Positions 17,923 through 26,626 are shown, numbered from the stretch's first letter. The stretch is 64,000 nt of DNA from Palsa-883 sp963847615 (GCA_963847615.1 CAWKAN010000025.1:186001-250000); one strand, 5' to 3'. Numbers and translations: made by a program. Notes: a model not told the origin generated them from the sequence alone.

Positions 17923-18242
17923 TGGGAACGGTTTATCGACGCCCCGCCGCCCGCCGTGACCTGATCGCGCACACTGCCTGCCTCATCGAGAACGCAGGGG
18001 AAGCCGTCGCCGACCGGTTTCTGAGCCACGCCGAAGCCAGCTTCGACGACCTGGCTGGCCAGCCCATGATGGGCGCAAAGCTGACGACACGGCATCCCGC
18101 GCTGACGGGCATGCGCAAGTGGCGGGTCAAAGAGTTCGATAATTACCTCGTCTTCTACCTGCCGCGCCCTGACGGTGTATCCATCGTCCGTGTGCTGCAT
18201 GCGGCGCAGGACTGGTGGAGCTTGTTGGGCATCGAGAATTAG
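17922..18242 (+). CDS. parE: ParE/RelE-superfamily toxin
   Basis: The 106-residue product starts MGTVYRRPAARRDLIAHTAC. It has the family's internal block (ADRFLSHAEASFDDLAGQPM) and the C-terminal beta strands MRKWRVKEFDNYLVFYLPRP and VSIVRVLHAAQDW. ParE toxins inhibit DNA gyrase, while RelE relatives cut mRNA on the ribosome. The pairing with a ParD-type antitoxin and the missing basic active-site set favour ParE. It looks intact. The gene shares one base with the antitoxin stop codon. Confidence 0.88.
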   Translation: MGTVYRRPAARRDLIAHTACLIENAGEAVADRFLSHAEASFDDLAGQPMMGAKLTTRHPALTGMRKWRVKEFDNYLVFYLPRPDGVSIVRVLHAAQDWWSLLGIEN

Positions 18243-18421
18243 CAGTTGGCCATCGCCCTGCCCCAACTTTACCCTGCGCCACAGGCGCCGTGCCACGACG
18301 AAGTCCCGCGGACAACGGCAATTATGGAGATGGCAAGGTCGGACAGCGTCGGGGAAAGACCCTGGCAGGATCGGCTCTCACGGCCTCTGCGGTGCTTGCG
18401 ATTGGCCGTTTGATATAGACT

Positions 18422-18435
18422 GGCATATATATGCC
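18422..18435. promoter_or_regulatory. Perfect palindrome upstream of vapB
   Basis: GGCATATATATGCC is a perfect 14-bp palindrome centred 24 bases before the vapB ATG. It overlaps a TATATA that could be the -10 box, with a TTGGCC hexamer about 17 bases upstream. This is the usual placement for autoregulation by VapB/VapC. Confidence 0.55.
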
Positions 18436-18452
18436 GCCCAAAGGAACCCCCC

Positions 18453-18722
18453 ATGCCGGAAACCCGCCGCGCCAAGCTGTTCAGGAACGGGGCCAGCCAG
18501 GCCGTCCGGCTGCCGGCCGAATTTCGTTTCGAGGGCACCGAGGTCTATGCCACGCGTGACGAACGGACCGGCGACGTGGTGCTGTCCACGCGGCCGGGCG
18601 CCAAGGCCTGGGCCGAATTTTTCGACCTGATGCGCACGATGGACGTGCCCGACGACTTCATGGCCGAGCGTCCCATGAATGTCCTGCCGACGGAGCGCAA
18701 CCTGTTCGGGGATGCGACCTGA
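18453..18722 (+). CDS. vapB: VapB-type antitoxin (AbrB/SpoVT fold)
   Basis: The 89-residue product starts MPETRRAKLFRNGASQAVRL and follows with PAEFRFEGTEVYATRD. This is the swapped-hairpin AbrB DNA-binding motif of VapB antitoxins (K-x-F-x-N-G-x-S-Q-A-V-R-L-P). The C-terminal part (FFDLMRTMDVPDDFMAERP) should occupy the toxin's active site. A strong AAAGGAA precedes the ATG. The stop codon is two bases before the GTG of vapC. Confidence 0.9.
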   Translation: MPETRRAKLFRNGASQAVRLPAEFRFEGTEVYATRDERTGDVVLSTRPGAKAWAEFFDLMRTMDVPDDFMAERPMNVLPTERNLFGDAT

Positions 18723-18724
18723 TC

Positions 18725-19132
18725 GTGCTGCACATGTTCGACACCGACATGGCGAGCGATGTCATCAAGCGTCACTCGCCGGTGATCCTGGCCCGGCTGG
18801 CCGACCTGCCGCCGCCGCTGGTTTGCGTCTCGGCGATCACCCGCGCCGAACTGTTGTACGGCCTCAAGCGGTTGCCGCCCACGCACCGGCTGCACCTCGG
18901 CGTGCGGGCGTTCCTCGGCATCGTGCGCGTGCTGGCCTGGGACGCCGAGGCGGCCGACCAGTACGCCGACATCCGCCATCAGCTGGTCAGTAGCGGCCAG
19001 CCGATCGGCGAGCTGAACATGATGATCGCGGCGCACGCACTGGCGGCCGGCGCGATGCTGGTCACCAACAACACGCGGCATTTCGCGCGCATCGCGGCGC
19101 CGCTGGCGATGGCCGACTGGAACGCGGGCTAG
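18725..19132 (+). CDS. vapC: VapC-type PIN-domain ribonuclease toxin with an altered acidic site
   Basis: The 135-residue product reads VLHMFDTDMASDVIK at the start, ITRAELLYGLKRL, then SGQPIGELNMMIAAHALAAG and TNNTRHFARI. This is a PIN domain. The first Asp (FDTD) and the Glu (AELLYG) of the Mg2+ site are present. In relatives the third acidic residue falls in the PIGxxDxxIAAHA motif, and here it is Asn. A neighbouring Glu (GEL) might compensate, or the toxin may be weak. GTG at 18725 is preferred because it gives the usual short lead before the first Asp. ATG at 18734 is possible. Confidence 0.88.
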   Translation: MLHMFDTDMASDVIKRHSPVILARLADLPPPLVCVSAITRAELLYGLKRLPPTHRLHLGVRAFLGIVRVLAWDAEAADQYADIRHQLVSSGQPIGELNMMIAAHALAAGAMLVTNNTRHFARIAAPLAMADWNAG

Positions 19133-19198
19133 GCGGTGCGAACCCAGCCGATCGACCCGCGCCGTCCCCCCAACCGCACCGACAGGAAGATCGCCCCC

Positions 19199-20566
19199 AT
19201 GAGCCTCACCGCCGAGCTCGCCGCGTTCCTCGCCGCCATCCGCTACGACGCGCTGCCCGCCGAAGCGCTGCCAATCGTGCGCAGCGGGTTCACCGATGCC
19301 GTCGGCGTCATGCTGGTCGGCGCCGGCGAGCCGGTGAGCGGGATCGTCCGCCAGGCACTCGTTGCGCCAACGACGCAGCCGGAAGCGCGCGCCTGCCTCT
19401 CCGCCCTGCGCGTCACGGCGGCGGACGCCGCGCTGCTGGGCGGCACCGCGGCGCATGCCATCGACTACGACGACCAGTCGCTGACCGGCCATCCCAGCGC
19501 CGTGCTGGTGCCGGCGATCCTGGCCGAGGGCGAGCGGCTGGACGCCGACGGCCAGGCGCTGGTCACCGCCTACGTCGCCGGCTACGAGGTCTGGGCCGAG
19601 CTGGTGCGGCGCGACACCGGCTATCATCGCAAGGGCTGGCATCCCACCGGCGTGTTCGGCGTCATCGCTGCCGCCGCCGCCTGCGCGGTGCTCAATCGGC
19701 TGCCGGCCGAGCGCGCCGCCGCCGCGCTGGCCATCGCGGCGAGCCACGCCGGCGGCATGGCAACCAGTTTCGGAACCACAACAAAGCCGTACCACGCCGG
19801 GCGCGCCGCCCGCGACGGCGTGGTCTCGGCCCGCCTCGCCGCCGCCGGCATGACCGCCGCGCGCGACGCGTTCGAGAACCCACAGGGCTTTCTGACCGCC
19901 TTCTCCCCGGGCACGCCGGACCGTGACTCGCCCGCGCGCCTCGGCCGCGAGTGGTACCTGCCGCGCCAGGGCCTCTGCATCAAGCTGTACCCCACCTGCT
20001 ATTTCATGCACCGCTCGTTCGAGGCGGCGGTGAAGCTGCTGGCCGGGCGCGCCATCGGCCCGGCCGACATCGCCGAGGTGAACGTCACCCTGGGCCGCGG
20101 CGAGGCCGACGTACTGTTCAACCACCGCCCGCGCAACGCGGACGAGGCGCGGTTCAGCGAGGAATTCGCCATCGCCGCCGCGGTCATCCTCGGCCGCATG
20201 GGCGTGGCGGAGCTGTCCGATGCGGTCGTGCAACGTGCCGACATGCGGGATTTCTACCCGAAGGTGCGCGTCGATCCGATCGACGAACGCGATCCTCGCG
20301 AGCCGGCGATGGCGCCGTACGCCCGGGTGCGCATCCGGCTGGCGGACGGCACGCTGCTCGACAGCGGCCAGGTGAGCGGGATCCACGGCCGTCCCGGGGA
20401 CCCGGTGACCGCCGACGAACAATGGACCAAATTCCAGGAATGCACCGCGCGGACGCACACGCCGGCCGCGGCGCGCACGCTGTTCGAGCTGTTGCAGCAG
20501 GTTGACACCCTGGCCTCGGCCCGCGCGCTGCCCACCGCCGCCGCGGTGTTCGCCGCGGCGGCCTGA
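19199..20566 (+). CDS. MmgE/PrpD-family protein
   Basis: The 455-residue product starts MSLTAELAAFLAAIRYDALP and has the family landmarks GTAAHAIDYDDQSLTGHPSA, GYHRKGWHPTGVFGVIAAAA and KLYPTCYFMHRSFEA. The family includes 2-methylcitrate dehydratase (PrpD), aconitate-decarboxylase-like CAD and several uncharacterised dehydratases. The prpB/prpC partners are absent, so 2-methylcitrate is not assured as the substrate. An AGGAAG box precedes the ATG. Its first third is duplicated at 17.1-17.5 kb. Confidence 0.87.
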   Translation: MSLTAELAAFLAAIRYDALPAEALPIVRSGFTDAVGVMLVGAGEPVSGIVRQALVAPTTQPEARACLSALRVTAADAALLGGTAAHAIDYDDQSLTGHPSAVLVPAILAEGERLDADGQALVTAYVAGYEVWAELVRRDTGYHRKGWHPTGVFGVIAAAAACAVLNRLPAERAAAALAIAASHAGGMATSFGTTTKPYHAGRAARDGVVSARLAAAGMTAARDAFENPQGFLTAFSPGTPDRDSPARLGREWYLPRQGLCIKLYPTCYFMHRSFEAAVKLLAGRAIGPADIAEVNVTLGRGEADVLFNHRPRNADEARFSEEFAIAAAVILGRMGVAELSDAVVQRADMRDFYPKVRVDPIDERDPREPAMAPYARVRIRLADGTLLDSGQVSGIHGRPGDPVTADEQWTKFQECTARTHTPAAARTLFELLQQVDTLASARALPTAAAVFAAAA

Positions 20567-20920
20567 AGCGGGGCGGATCGATCCCGCGCGTCGCGGCGGC
20601 GGATCGATCGGCCCGCCGGGGCCAAGCCCGTGCGCGGATCGCCTCCGCTTCGCCACCGGCGCGGCGGCAAGCCGGTCCGGGCGCTGCCGGTCGCACCGCG
20701 GCCGATGCGCGCGCCGCACCGCGCGGCGCTGCATGACCGTGCCGCCGCCGTCGAGCCGACCACCGGCGGCGCGAAAAAACTCCGCGTGAGCGCCCGGATA
20801 TCGGCATTTTTGCAGACGATTGACGGAAGCCGGCGGGTTGACCGCTAGCAGCATCCTGCACGACATCGAGACACTTCATCGAACCTGTATCGCGGCGGGC
20901 AGACCGGGGGGACGGAGCCT
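20567..20920. other. Spacer before the sulfotransferase gene
   Basis: GC-rich DNA without a recognisable gene. GGCGGATCGATC occurs twice near 20575-20610. No promoter could be placed with confidence. Confidence 0.4.
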
Positions 20921-21682
20921 GTGCACTGGTGCCTTGGCATGTATGGATCGGCGTCCACCTGGACGTTCAACGTGGTGCAGAAGCTCGCTGCCGTGCTGGT
21001 GCCGGACCGTCCCGTGGTCCCCCGCTTTATCGGCGGTTCCCTGGCCGGTCTCGACCGGGCGGCCGGCACCCTGGTGGTGAAAACCCATGCCACCCCGGTC
21101 GCCGACGAACTTGCCCGCCGCGCCAGCGCCATCGTCATCACGATCCGCGACCCGCGCGACGCGATCGCCTCGCTGATGGCGCACAACAAGGCCCCGTTCG
21201 ATCTAGCGCTCCGCGTCACCGAAGCGACCGCTGTCATGTGCCGGCGGTTCGCGGCGGATGACCGGGCGGTTTTGCTGCGGTTCAGGGACAAGTTCTATGA
21301 CGACGTAACAACGATAGAGCGGATCGCCGCGACCTTTCATCGGCCACTGTCCGCCGCCGACAGAGACCGGATCTTTGCCGAGACCCGCCGATCGGCGGTC
21401 GAGGATTTCATTGCCAAATTGGAAACGCTGCCGACCGCCAAAAGCCATATCGAGCCGCGAACCGGCCAGCACGACACCTACGACGAGCTCACCGCCTGGC
21501 ATAAGCACCATGCCGGACGCAAAGGAGAGGTCCGTCGCTGGCAGCGCGAGCTGTCCCCCCAGCAGGTTGCCGTCATCGAGGGGCGGCTGCGGCCGTGGAT
21601 GGAGACCTTTGGGTATCAACTCACGACGCCGCCACGCCCGGGCTACGTCATGACCGTTGGGCGCTACGAGGTCAGCCTCTAA
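20921..21682 (+). CDS. Sulfotransferase-family protein
   Basis: The 253-residue product starts at a GTG and reads HWCLGMYGSASTWTFN. This corresponds to the beta strand plus 5'-phosphosulfate loop of PAPS-dependent sulfotransferases. The 3'-phosphate motif appears as IVITIRDPRDAIASLMAH. A later region, FHRPLSAADRDRIFAETRRS, is typical of the fold's helical cap. The enzyme should transfer sulfate from PAPS to an acceptor that is not evident. GGAG sits just before the GTG. An internal ATG at 20939 would cut into the phosphate loop strand and is less likely. It stands alone. Confidence 0.72.
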   Translation: MHWCLGMYGSASTWTFNVVQKLAAVLVPDRPVVPRFIGGSLAGLDRAAGTLVVKTHATPVADELARRASAIVITIRDPRDAIASLMAHNKAPFDLALRVTEATAVMCRRFAADDRAVLLRFRDKFYDDVTTIERIAATFHRPLSAADRDRIFAETRRSAVEDFIAKLETLPTAKSHIEPRTGQHDTYDELTAWHKHHAGRKGEVRRWQRELSPQQVAVIEGRLRPWMETFGYQLTTPPRPGYVMTVGRYEVSL

Positions 21683-21875
21683 CCCGCGTGTTTCACACTG
21701 TCGCGGGCGCCCGCCTGCTGCTTGCCGCGCCGCAAGGGACGATGCGGCACGGCAACGACCTTCGCCATCCTCCCGCGACAACGTGAGACATCCGGGCCAG
21801 GCGTCCGCTCGGCACCTGTGATCGCTCGGCTTGACCGAGCCGGCCCTGCACCACGTCAGAGCCCTGCACCACGTC

Positions 21876-22090
21876 ACGGCATCGTCCAGCCGGTCATCGC
21901 CCCAGAACATCTCGCGGCTGACTGCGAAGGTCGGGGAACCGCAGCTGCCAAGCGATCGGGCTGCATCGGTCGCCGCACGCCATGCGCGTCCGACCGCATC
22001 GCCGGTCGCATCGGCGATCAGCCGTGACAGGTCTTGCCCGATCTCGCGCGGGCTTTCGCCAAGGTTCGGCTCGATCCCCGATTGGCTGCG
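21876..22090 (-). pseudogene. C-terminal fragment of a DsbA-family 2-hydroxychromene-2-carboxylate isomerase-like gene
   Basis: Immediately after the pirin stop codon the minus strand reads IEPNLGESPREIGQDLSRLI, ADATGDAVGRAWRAATDAAR and SLGSCGSPTFAVSREMFWGD, then DRLDDAV. The GSPTF and E-M-F-W-G-x-D-R-L motifs are the hallmark C-terminus of HCCA isomerase and related thioredoxin-fold proteins. The first two thirds of the gene are missing. Beyond DRLDDAV the frame runs into a short direct repeat (TGACGTGGTGCAGGG twice) without the normal stop. It is a remnant downstream of pirin. Confidence 0.72.
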
Positions 22091-22927
22091 TCAGAACGGC
22101 ACGCCGTCGAGGCGGCCCATTTTCCCGGCCAGAAAATCCCGCCTGGCCTGCGCGAGGTGCTCGGCCAAGTCCATCACGAAGGGGCCGGAGAAAAGGATCG
22201 GCCGCTCGGCCGGCGCGCCGCCAATGACGGCCAGATCGGTCGCCCGGTCGGATGCCGTCAACCGGATCGCCTCGCCCGCCGACAACAACACGAGGGACCC
22301 GGGCGCGAACAGTGCGCCCTGGCCGATCGCCAGCCGACCGTCCAGCACATAGACGCCAAGCTCGGCGTCCGCCTCGACCGACAGCTGGATCGTCGTGCCA
22401 GGCTCCAGCCGCGCATGCGCCAAGGTGGTGGGCGTGGCGAGCCGCATCGGGCCCTCGACGCCGGCCACCTGCCCGGCGATCACATGGACGCGCCCGCCCG
22501 GCAGATCGACGCGCGGAATATCGGCCGCCCGCCACGAGGCATAGGCGGGTTCGGCGAATTTCTGCCCCGGCGGCAGGCTGGTCCACAGCTGCAGGCCGTG
22601 CCGGCCGCTGAACGGTTGCTCGGCGTGCAGGATGCCGCGCCCGGCGCGAATCCATTGCGCGTCGCCCGGACCCAGGCGATCGCGGAACCCCATGCTATCG
22701 CGATGCTCCATGCTGCCTTCGAGCAGGTAGCTGACCACCTCGATCCCGGCGTGCGGGTGCGGCTTGTCGCCGATCCCGCGCGTGGTCCGGGAACGGTAGT
22801 GGTCAACGAAGACGAACGGACCGATCGCATCCCGCTCCGCCGTGGGCAGCGCGCGATAGAGCAGCATCTCGCCGTCGTCGATCACGCGATGGGTGGGCAA
22901 CAGGCTCTGAACGACGCGTGTCATCAT
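22091..22927 (-). CDS. Pirin-family protein (cupin quercetinase type)
   Basis: The 278-residue product has two cupin domains. The metal site reads HPHAGIEVVSYLLEGSMEHR, with a second set at RAGRGILHAEQP giving His and Glu. It shows the hallmark FVFVDHYRS and DAQWIRAG blocks of pirin/YhaK-type proteins. Some members act as quercetin 2,3-dioxygenases, and others regulate metabolism. The gene is convergent with nothing and lies directly downstream of wrbA with a 39-base gap, so wrbA-pirin is likely one transcript. ATG 22927 follows an AGGACC box. The next Met directly after it is equally possible. Confidence 0.88.
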   Translation of the reverse strand: MMTRVVQSLLPTHRVIDDGEMLLYRALPTAERDAIGPFVFVDHYRSRTTRGIGDKPHPHAGIEVVSYLLEGSMEHRDSMGFRDRLGPGDAQWIRAGRGILHAEQPFSGRHGLQLWTSLPPGQKFAEPAYASWRAADIPRVDLPGGRVHVIAGQVAGVEGPMRLATPTTLAHARLEPGTTIQLSVEADAELGVYVLDGRLAIGQGALFAPGSLVLLSAGEAIRLTASDRATDLAVIGGAPAERPILFSGPFVMDLAEHLAQARRDFLAGKMGRLDGVPF

Positions 22928-22966
22928 GCTTGGTCCTGGTTCATGCGTGGCGGCCGGCCGCTTTGT

Positions 22967-23584
22967 TCAGTTGGCGCGCAGCGAGCCGAGCGCGGTCGCG
23001 ACCCGTGATACCCGGCGCCCCTGGAAGCGAGCAACCGCCAGATCGTCCTCGGTGGGGGCCGGCAGATCCCGTCCGTTCACCACGGCCGATGCACCATAGG
23101 GTGTCCCGGCCTTGAACAGGCTGGCATCGGCGTAGCCCAGCGGCACGATCACCAGGCCAAGATGGGCCAGCGGGTTGTAGAGCGAAAGGATCGTCGACTC
23201 GTTGCCGCCATGCAGCGACGAGGTGGACGCGAACACCGCGCCCGCCTTGCCGTTCAACCTGCCCTGGGACCACAGCCCGCCCAGCCCGTCGATATAGGCC
23301 TTCAGTTCGGCGGAGACGGCGCCGAAGCGCGTCGGCGAGCCGAAGACGATCGCGTCGGCCCATTCGGCATCCTCGGTCGTGGGGGCGTCGTAAAGGGCGT
23401 TCTGCCGGGCGGCGCTTTCGGCCCAGCCGGGCGCCCGCGCCATCACACCGGCATCCACCACCTCGCGGGCGCGGCGCAGGCGGACCTCCGCGCCTTCGGC
23501 CCTGGCGCCGTCGGCAATGGCGTTGGCGAGCGTCTCGGTGGCGCCGCCGCGGGAATAGAACGCGATCAGGATCTTGGTTGACAT
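22967..23584 (-). CDS. wrbA: WrbA-type NAD(P)H:quinone oxidoreductase (flavodoxin fold)
   Basis: The 205-residue product starts MSTKILIAFYSRGGATETLA, the FMN phosphate-binding loop of flavodoxin-like quinone reductases. It continues with ADAIVFGSPTRFGAVSAELK, GKAGAVFASTSSLHGGNEST and PLGYADASLFKAGTPYGAS, all diagnostic of WrbA. It reduces quinones by two electrons and protects against quinone stress. A GGAGA box precedes the ATG. It diverges from a LysR-type regulator, which is a standard arrangement for activation of wrbA/pirin genes by the neighbouring regulator in response to an electrophile or quinone. Confidence 0.92.
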   Translation of the reverse strand: MSTKILIAFYSRGGATETLANAIADGARAEGAEVRLRRAREVVDAGVMARAPGWAESAARQNALYDAPTTEDAEWADAIVFGSPTRFGAVSAELKAYIDGLGGLWSQGRLNGKAGAVFASTSSLHGGNESTILSLYNPLAHLGLVIVPLGYADASLFKAGTPYGASAVVNGRDLPAPTEDDLAVARFQGRRVSRVATALGSLRAN

Positions 23585-23660
23585 GAGCTGTCTCCGTGGG
23601 ATCGGACCTGGGGTCCGGACCGCGCGGATATAGGTCGGCGACATTATCCATAAAATCGGT

Positions 23661-23676
23661 TATCGATAGATCGATA
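23661..23676. promoter_or_regulatory. Inverted repeat between wrbA and the LysR gene, candidate operator
   Basis: TATCGAT-AG-ATCGATA has perfect 7-bp arms in the 107-bp divergent spacer. Its place between a LysR gene and its presumed target and its AT-richness fit a LysR operator that overlaps one or both promoters. Confidence 0.6.
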
Positions 23677-23691
23677 GCATCCAATTATCCG

Positions 23692-24646
23692 ATGGATCGG
23701 CCGATGACCGTCTCCGCGCCTGGAACGCCCACGTTGGAACAACTGCACGTCCTTGCCGCGGTCGTGGATGCGGGAAGCTTCTCCGCGGCGGCCCGCTTGC
23801 TGCACCGGGCGCAATCGGTGGTCAGCTACAACATCGCCGCGCTGGAAGGGCAGCTCGGCCTGCCCCTGTTCCAGCGCGGTCGGCGCCGCCCGGTGCTGAC
23901 CGAGGCCGGCCGGGCGGTGCTGGCCGATGCCAGGCGTATCGCGGGATTGGTCAACGAGTTGCGGGCCCGGGCAGCCGGGCTGAAATCCGGGCTGGAACCC
24001 GAGGTCTCGTTGGCGGTGGACGTGATGTTTCCGCAGCATGTCCTGGTGGCGGGATTGCAGGACTTCGCCCGGGCATTCCCCACCGTCGTGCTTCGCCTGA
24101 GGATCGAGGCCTTGGGCGGGGTGGCGCAATCCGTCCTGGATGGCGCCTGCGGGCTGGGGATCGCCGGCTGGCTCAACACCCGCCTCGACGCCCTGCGCCA
24201 GAGGCAGATCGGCACGATCCAACTGGTGCCGGTGGCGGCACCCAGCCATCCGCTGGCACGGCTTCCGCCACCGATCGCTACGGCGGCGGCGCGCGACCAC
24301 GTGCAGCTGGTGCTGACCGACCGCAGCCGTTTGTCGGCGGGGCAGGACTTCGCCGTGCTGGCTTTGCGCACCTGGCGGCTGACCGACCTTGGCGCCAAAC
24401 ACGCATTGCTGCGCGCCGGCCTCGGCTGGGGTCACATGCCGGAGCTGATGGTGCGGGACGATCTGGCGGACCGCCGGCTCGTGCGCCTGGTGCTGGCTGA
24501 AACGGCGGACCCTCCCTATCCGCTGTCGCTGATCCATCGCGTTGAACACCCCGCCCGGCCCGGCAGCCGCCTGGTTGGGCCAACGCCTGGCTCCTCCGCC
24601 GGATGCGGCAGGTCACGACGGATCGCCGGCCAGGAAGGCGCCGTGA
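23692..24646 (+). pseudogene. LysR-family regulator with a 3' frameshift
   Basis: The N-terminal helix-turn-helix (LEQLHVLAAVVDAGSFSAAA, then LLHRAQSVVSYNIAALE) and an effector domain are intact up to SLIHRVEHP. At 24548-24551 the run CCCC has one C more than expected. Removing it gives PPGPAAAWLGQRLAPPPDA and a stop at 24646, a normal 300-odd-residue LysR end. As written, the frame instead runs on with random Arg/Pro-rich sequence to 24903 (about 404 residues from the ATG). The regulator may still work, since only the last 30 residues change, or the extra C may be a base-call error. It should control the divergent wrbA-pirin genes. Confidence 0.8.
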
Positions 24647-25009
24647 CGAGTTCCCGGTTCCGTGGAAGGCGAGACGTCACGAAAGCGACCGCTTGGCCGG
24701 ACAACCGATGCCCCTGCCCCAACCTTGCCGCGTGCCACGGATTGCCCCGCATCAGCCTGCCCCCCGGCGTGCGGCCGTTGCGTTCAGGCGTACATGGACG
24801 TGTCGCGCTCTCACGGGGGCCGGCTCGGCCTTTGCCGCATCCCAACAGTCCCATGGGCGGCTTGCGCGCCTGGCGAACCCACCCGGGGGTGGCGACGGGG
24901 TGAAAACCGCCCATGGGGTCATCGGGCACGGCAAGGACCGAGCCGGCATCCCGCGACACTGTGGCAAATCCGGGCTAGAACGGCCCGGCACGGGGAGAGG
25001 ACGCAGACC
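24647..25009. other. Spacer before the lipoprotein gene
   Basis: No gene is seen apart from the read-through tail of the frameshifted LysR gene. A GGGGAGAGG box at its right end belongs to the next gene. Confidence 0.4.
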
Positions 25010-26626
25010 ATGCATGTGAAGAACCTTGCGGCAGCACTGCTCGGCTGCCTCGCCATCGCGTCTTGCGCCCCGCTCAACGGGACCGGCGAGCCGCCCGCCG
25101 CGCCGACCCAGGCCGGCGCGTCCCCCGGCGCGTCCCCCGCCGTGCCGACCCGGACCGCCGCTCCCGTCGCGCCGCCGCGGAGCAACCCGCAGGACGACGC
25201 CCAGGCGATCACCAACACGGTCGCGGCCTGGGTGGCTGCGTTCAACCACCAGGACGCCGCGACCGTCTGTTCGCTGTTCGCGCCCGACGTCGTCTCCAGC
25301 TATGCCGACAAGCCGGATTGGACCTATTCCCAGATCTGCAATGCGCTGACCACGGTCGTGCAGGACCGGGCGGTCCGCTACCGCTACGAGATCAAGATCG
25401 CCGACATCAAGGTTTCCGGCGACATCGCCGTGGTCCGGGCAATCTGGACGCTGAAGATCGACCGGCTCAAGGGCAAGGGCGAGCAGACGCAGATCGAGCC
25501 GACGATGGACGTGTTTCAACGCCAGGCCGATGGCAGGTGGCGGCTGACCCGCGCGATGGGCTACTCGACCCAGGCCGCGCCGCACTGGGTTGTTCCGGCG
25601 CCTGAGGCTCCACCCGTCTTCGCCGGCCCCGCCGTTGCCAGCCCCACCGTTGCCAACCCCGCCGTCGCCAACCCCGCCGTCGCCGGCCCCGGCAGCAGCG
25701 GCGGCGCAGCCCCGCCGACGGTTGCCGCCAATCCGGCGCCAGCCCCGGCGCCCGCCCCCACCGCCGCCGGACCAGCGCAGCCGGCCGGTGCCGCGCCCGC
25801 CGCGACGCCGGCAGCCGCCGCCCCCTCCGCCGCCCCCGCCGTCGCCAATATCGAGGCCCGACCGGCGGCTGCGGCCACGCCGGCGGAACCCCCGGCACTC
25901 ACCTCCGCCAGTCGCAACCGCGAAACGGCACGCCCGCCGGTCGGCTCCGCCGCGGCGACGACCCCAATTGTCACCATCCCCGCCGTGACCAGCGTTGACG
26001 TCCCGCCGCCGGCTGGTGCCTCCCCGGCGGCCACCACGCCGCCGCCTCCCATGGGCGCCCAGGGACCGGCACAGGCGGCCCAGCCGGTCGGCTCTGCCCC
26101 GGTCGCGGCCTCCGCCGTCACCAGTCCCACCGCCGCCAGCGTCGAGGCTCCGCCCGCCGCCGCGCCAGCGGAAACCGCGACGCCTTCGCTGCGCCGCGCC
26201 GACCGCGCCCCGAACCGGGCGACGCAACCGGTTGGCTCGGCGCCGGTCGCAACCCCGGCCGCTGCCGGCCCGACCGGTGCCGGGACCCCTGGCCCCACGC
26301 AAGGCTGGATCGGACCGGATGGCACGGTGCTCGCCGCCCCCCCCGGCACCGCGGCCGCGGCAGCCGCCACGCCGGCGGGGCCCCCGGCGCCTGCAACTCC
26401 AGCCGGCAACCAGGCACCGGCACAGGCGACGCCGCCGGCCGGTGCGGCGGCGGTCGCCGCACCCGTCGGCAGCAGCGTCGAGGGCTCGTTAACCGCTGCC
26501 GCCGGTCCGGCGGAAAGCCAGGCGTCCTCGGCCGCCGGCGGCTACCAGGGTGCCCTGCCGGACTGGTGTTCGAAACCGGCGAAGACGCCGTCCGACAAGG
26601 CCGCCCACGCCTACTACTGCCGCTGA
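25010..26626 (+). CDS. Proline/alanine-rich lipoprotein with a SnoaL/NTF2-like domain
   Basis: The 538-residue product has three parts. The first is a lipoprotein signal (MHVKNLAAALLGCLAIASCA, lipobox LAIASC). The second, about residues 62-190, is an NTF2-like domain: DAQAITNTVAAWVAAFNHQD, DVVSSYADKPDWTY and the end TMDVFQRQADGRWRLTRAMG. The third is a low-complexity linker of about 300 residues, rich in Pro, Ala, Thr and Val with repeats of PVGSAPVA. It closes with a short Cys-containing end, PDWCSKPAKTPSDKAAHAYY-CR. The linker could span the periplasm or peptidoglycan, and the two Cys at the end may form a disulfide. The ribosome binding site is excellent. Function is unknown. Confidence 0.8.
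   Translation: MHVKNLAAALLGCLAIASCAPLNGTGEPPAAPTQAGASPGASPAVPTRTAAPVAPPRSNPQDDAQAITNTVAAWVAAFNHQDAATVCSLFAPDVVSSYADKPDWTYSQICNALTTVVQDRAVRYRYEIKIADIKVSGDIAVVRAIWTLKIDRLKGKGEQTQIEPTMDVFQRQADGRWRLTRAMGYSTQAAPHWVVPAPEAPPVFAGPAVASPTVANPAVANPAVAGPGSSGGAAPPTVAANPAPAPAPAPTAAGPAQPAGAAPAATPAAAAPSAAPAVANIEARPAAAATPAEPPALTSASRNRETARPPVGSAAATTPIVTIPAVTSVDVPPPAGASPAATTPPPPMGAQGPAQAAQPVGSAPVAASAVTSPTAASVEAPPAAAPAETATPSLRRADRAPNRATQPVGSAPVATPAAAGPTGAGTPGPTQGWIGPDGTVLAAPPGTAAAAAATPAGPPAPATPAGNQAPAQATPPAGAAAVAAPVGSSVEGSLTAAAGPAESQASSAAGGYQGALPDWCSKPAKTPSDKAAHAYYCR

Noticed and set aside
24647..24903. Extended C-terminus of the LysR protein as a new domain
   Set aside because: It appears only after a one-base shift and is Arg/Pro-rich without homology.
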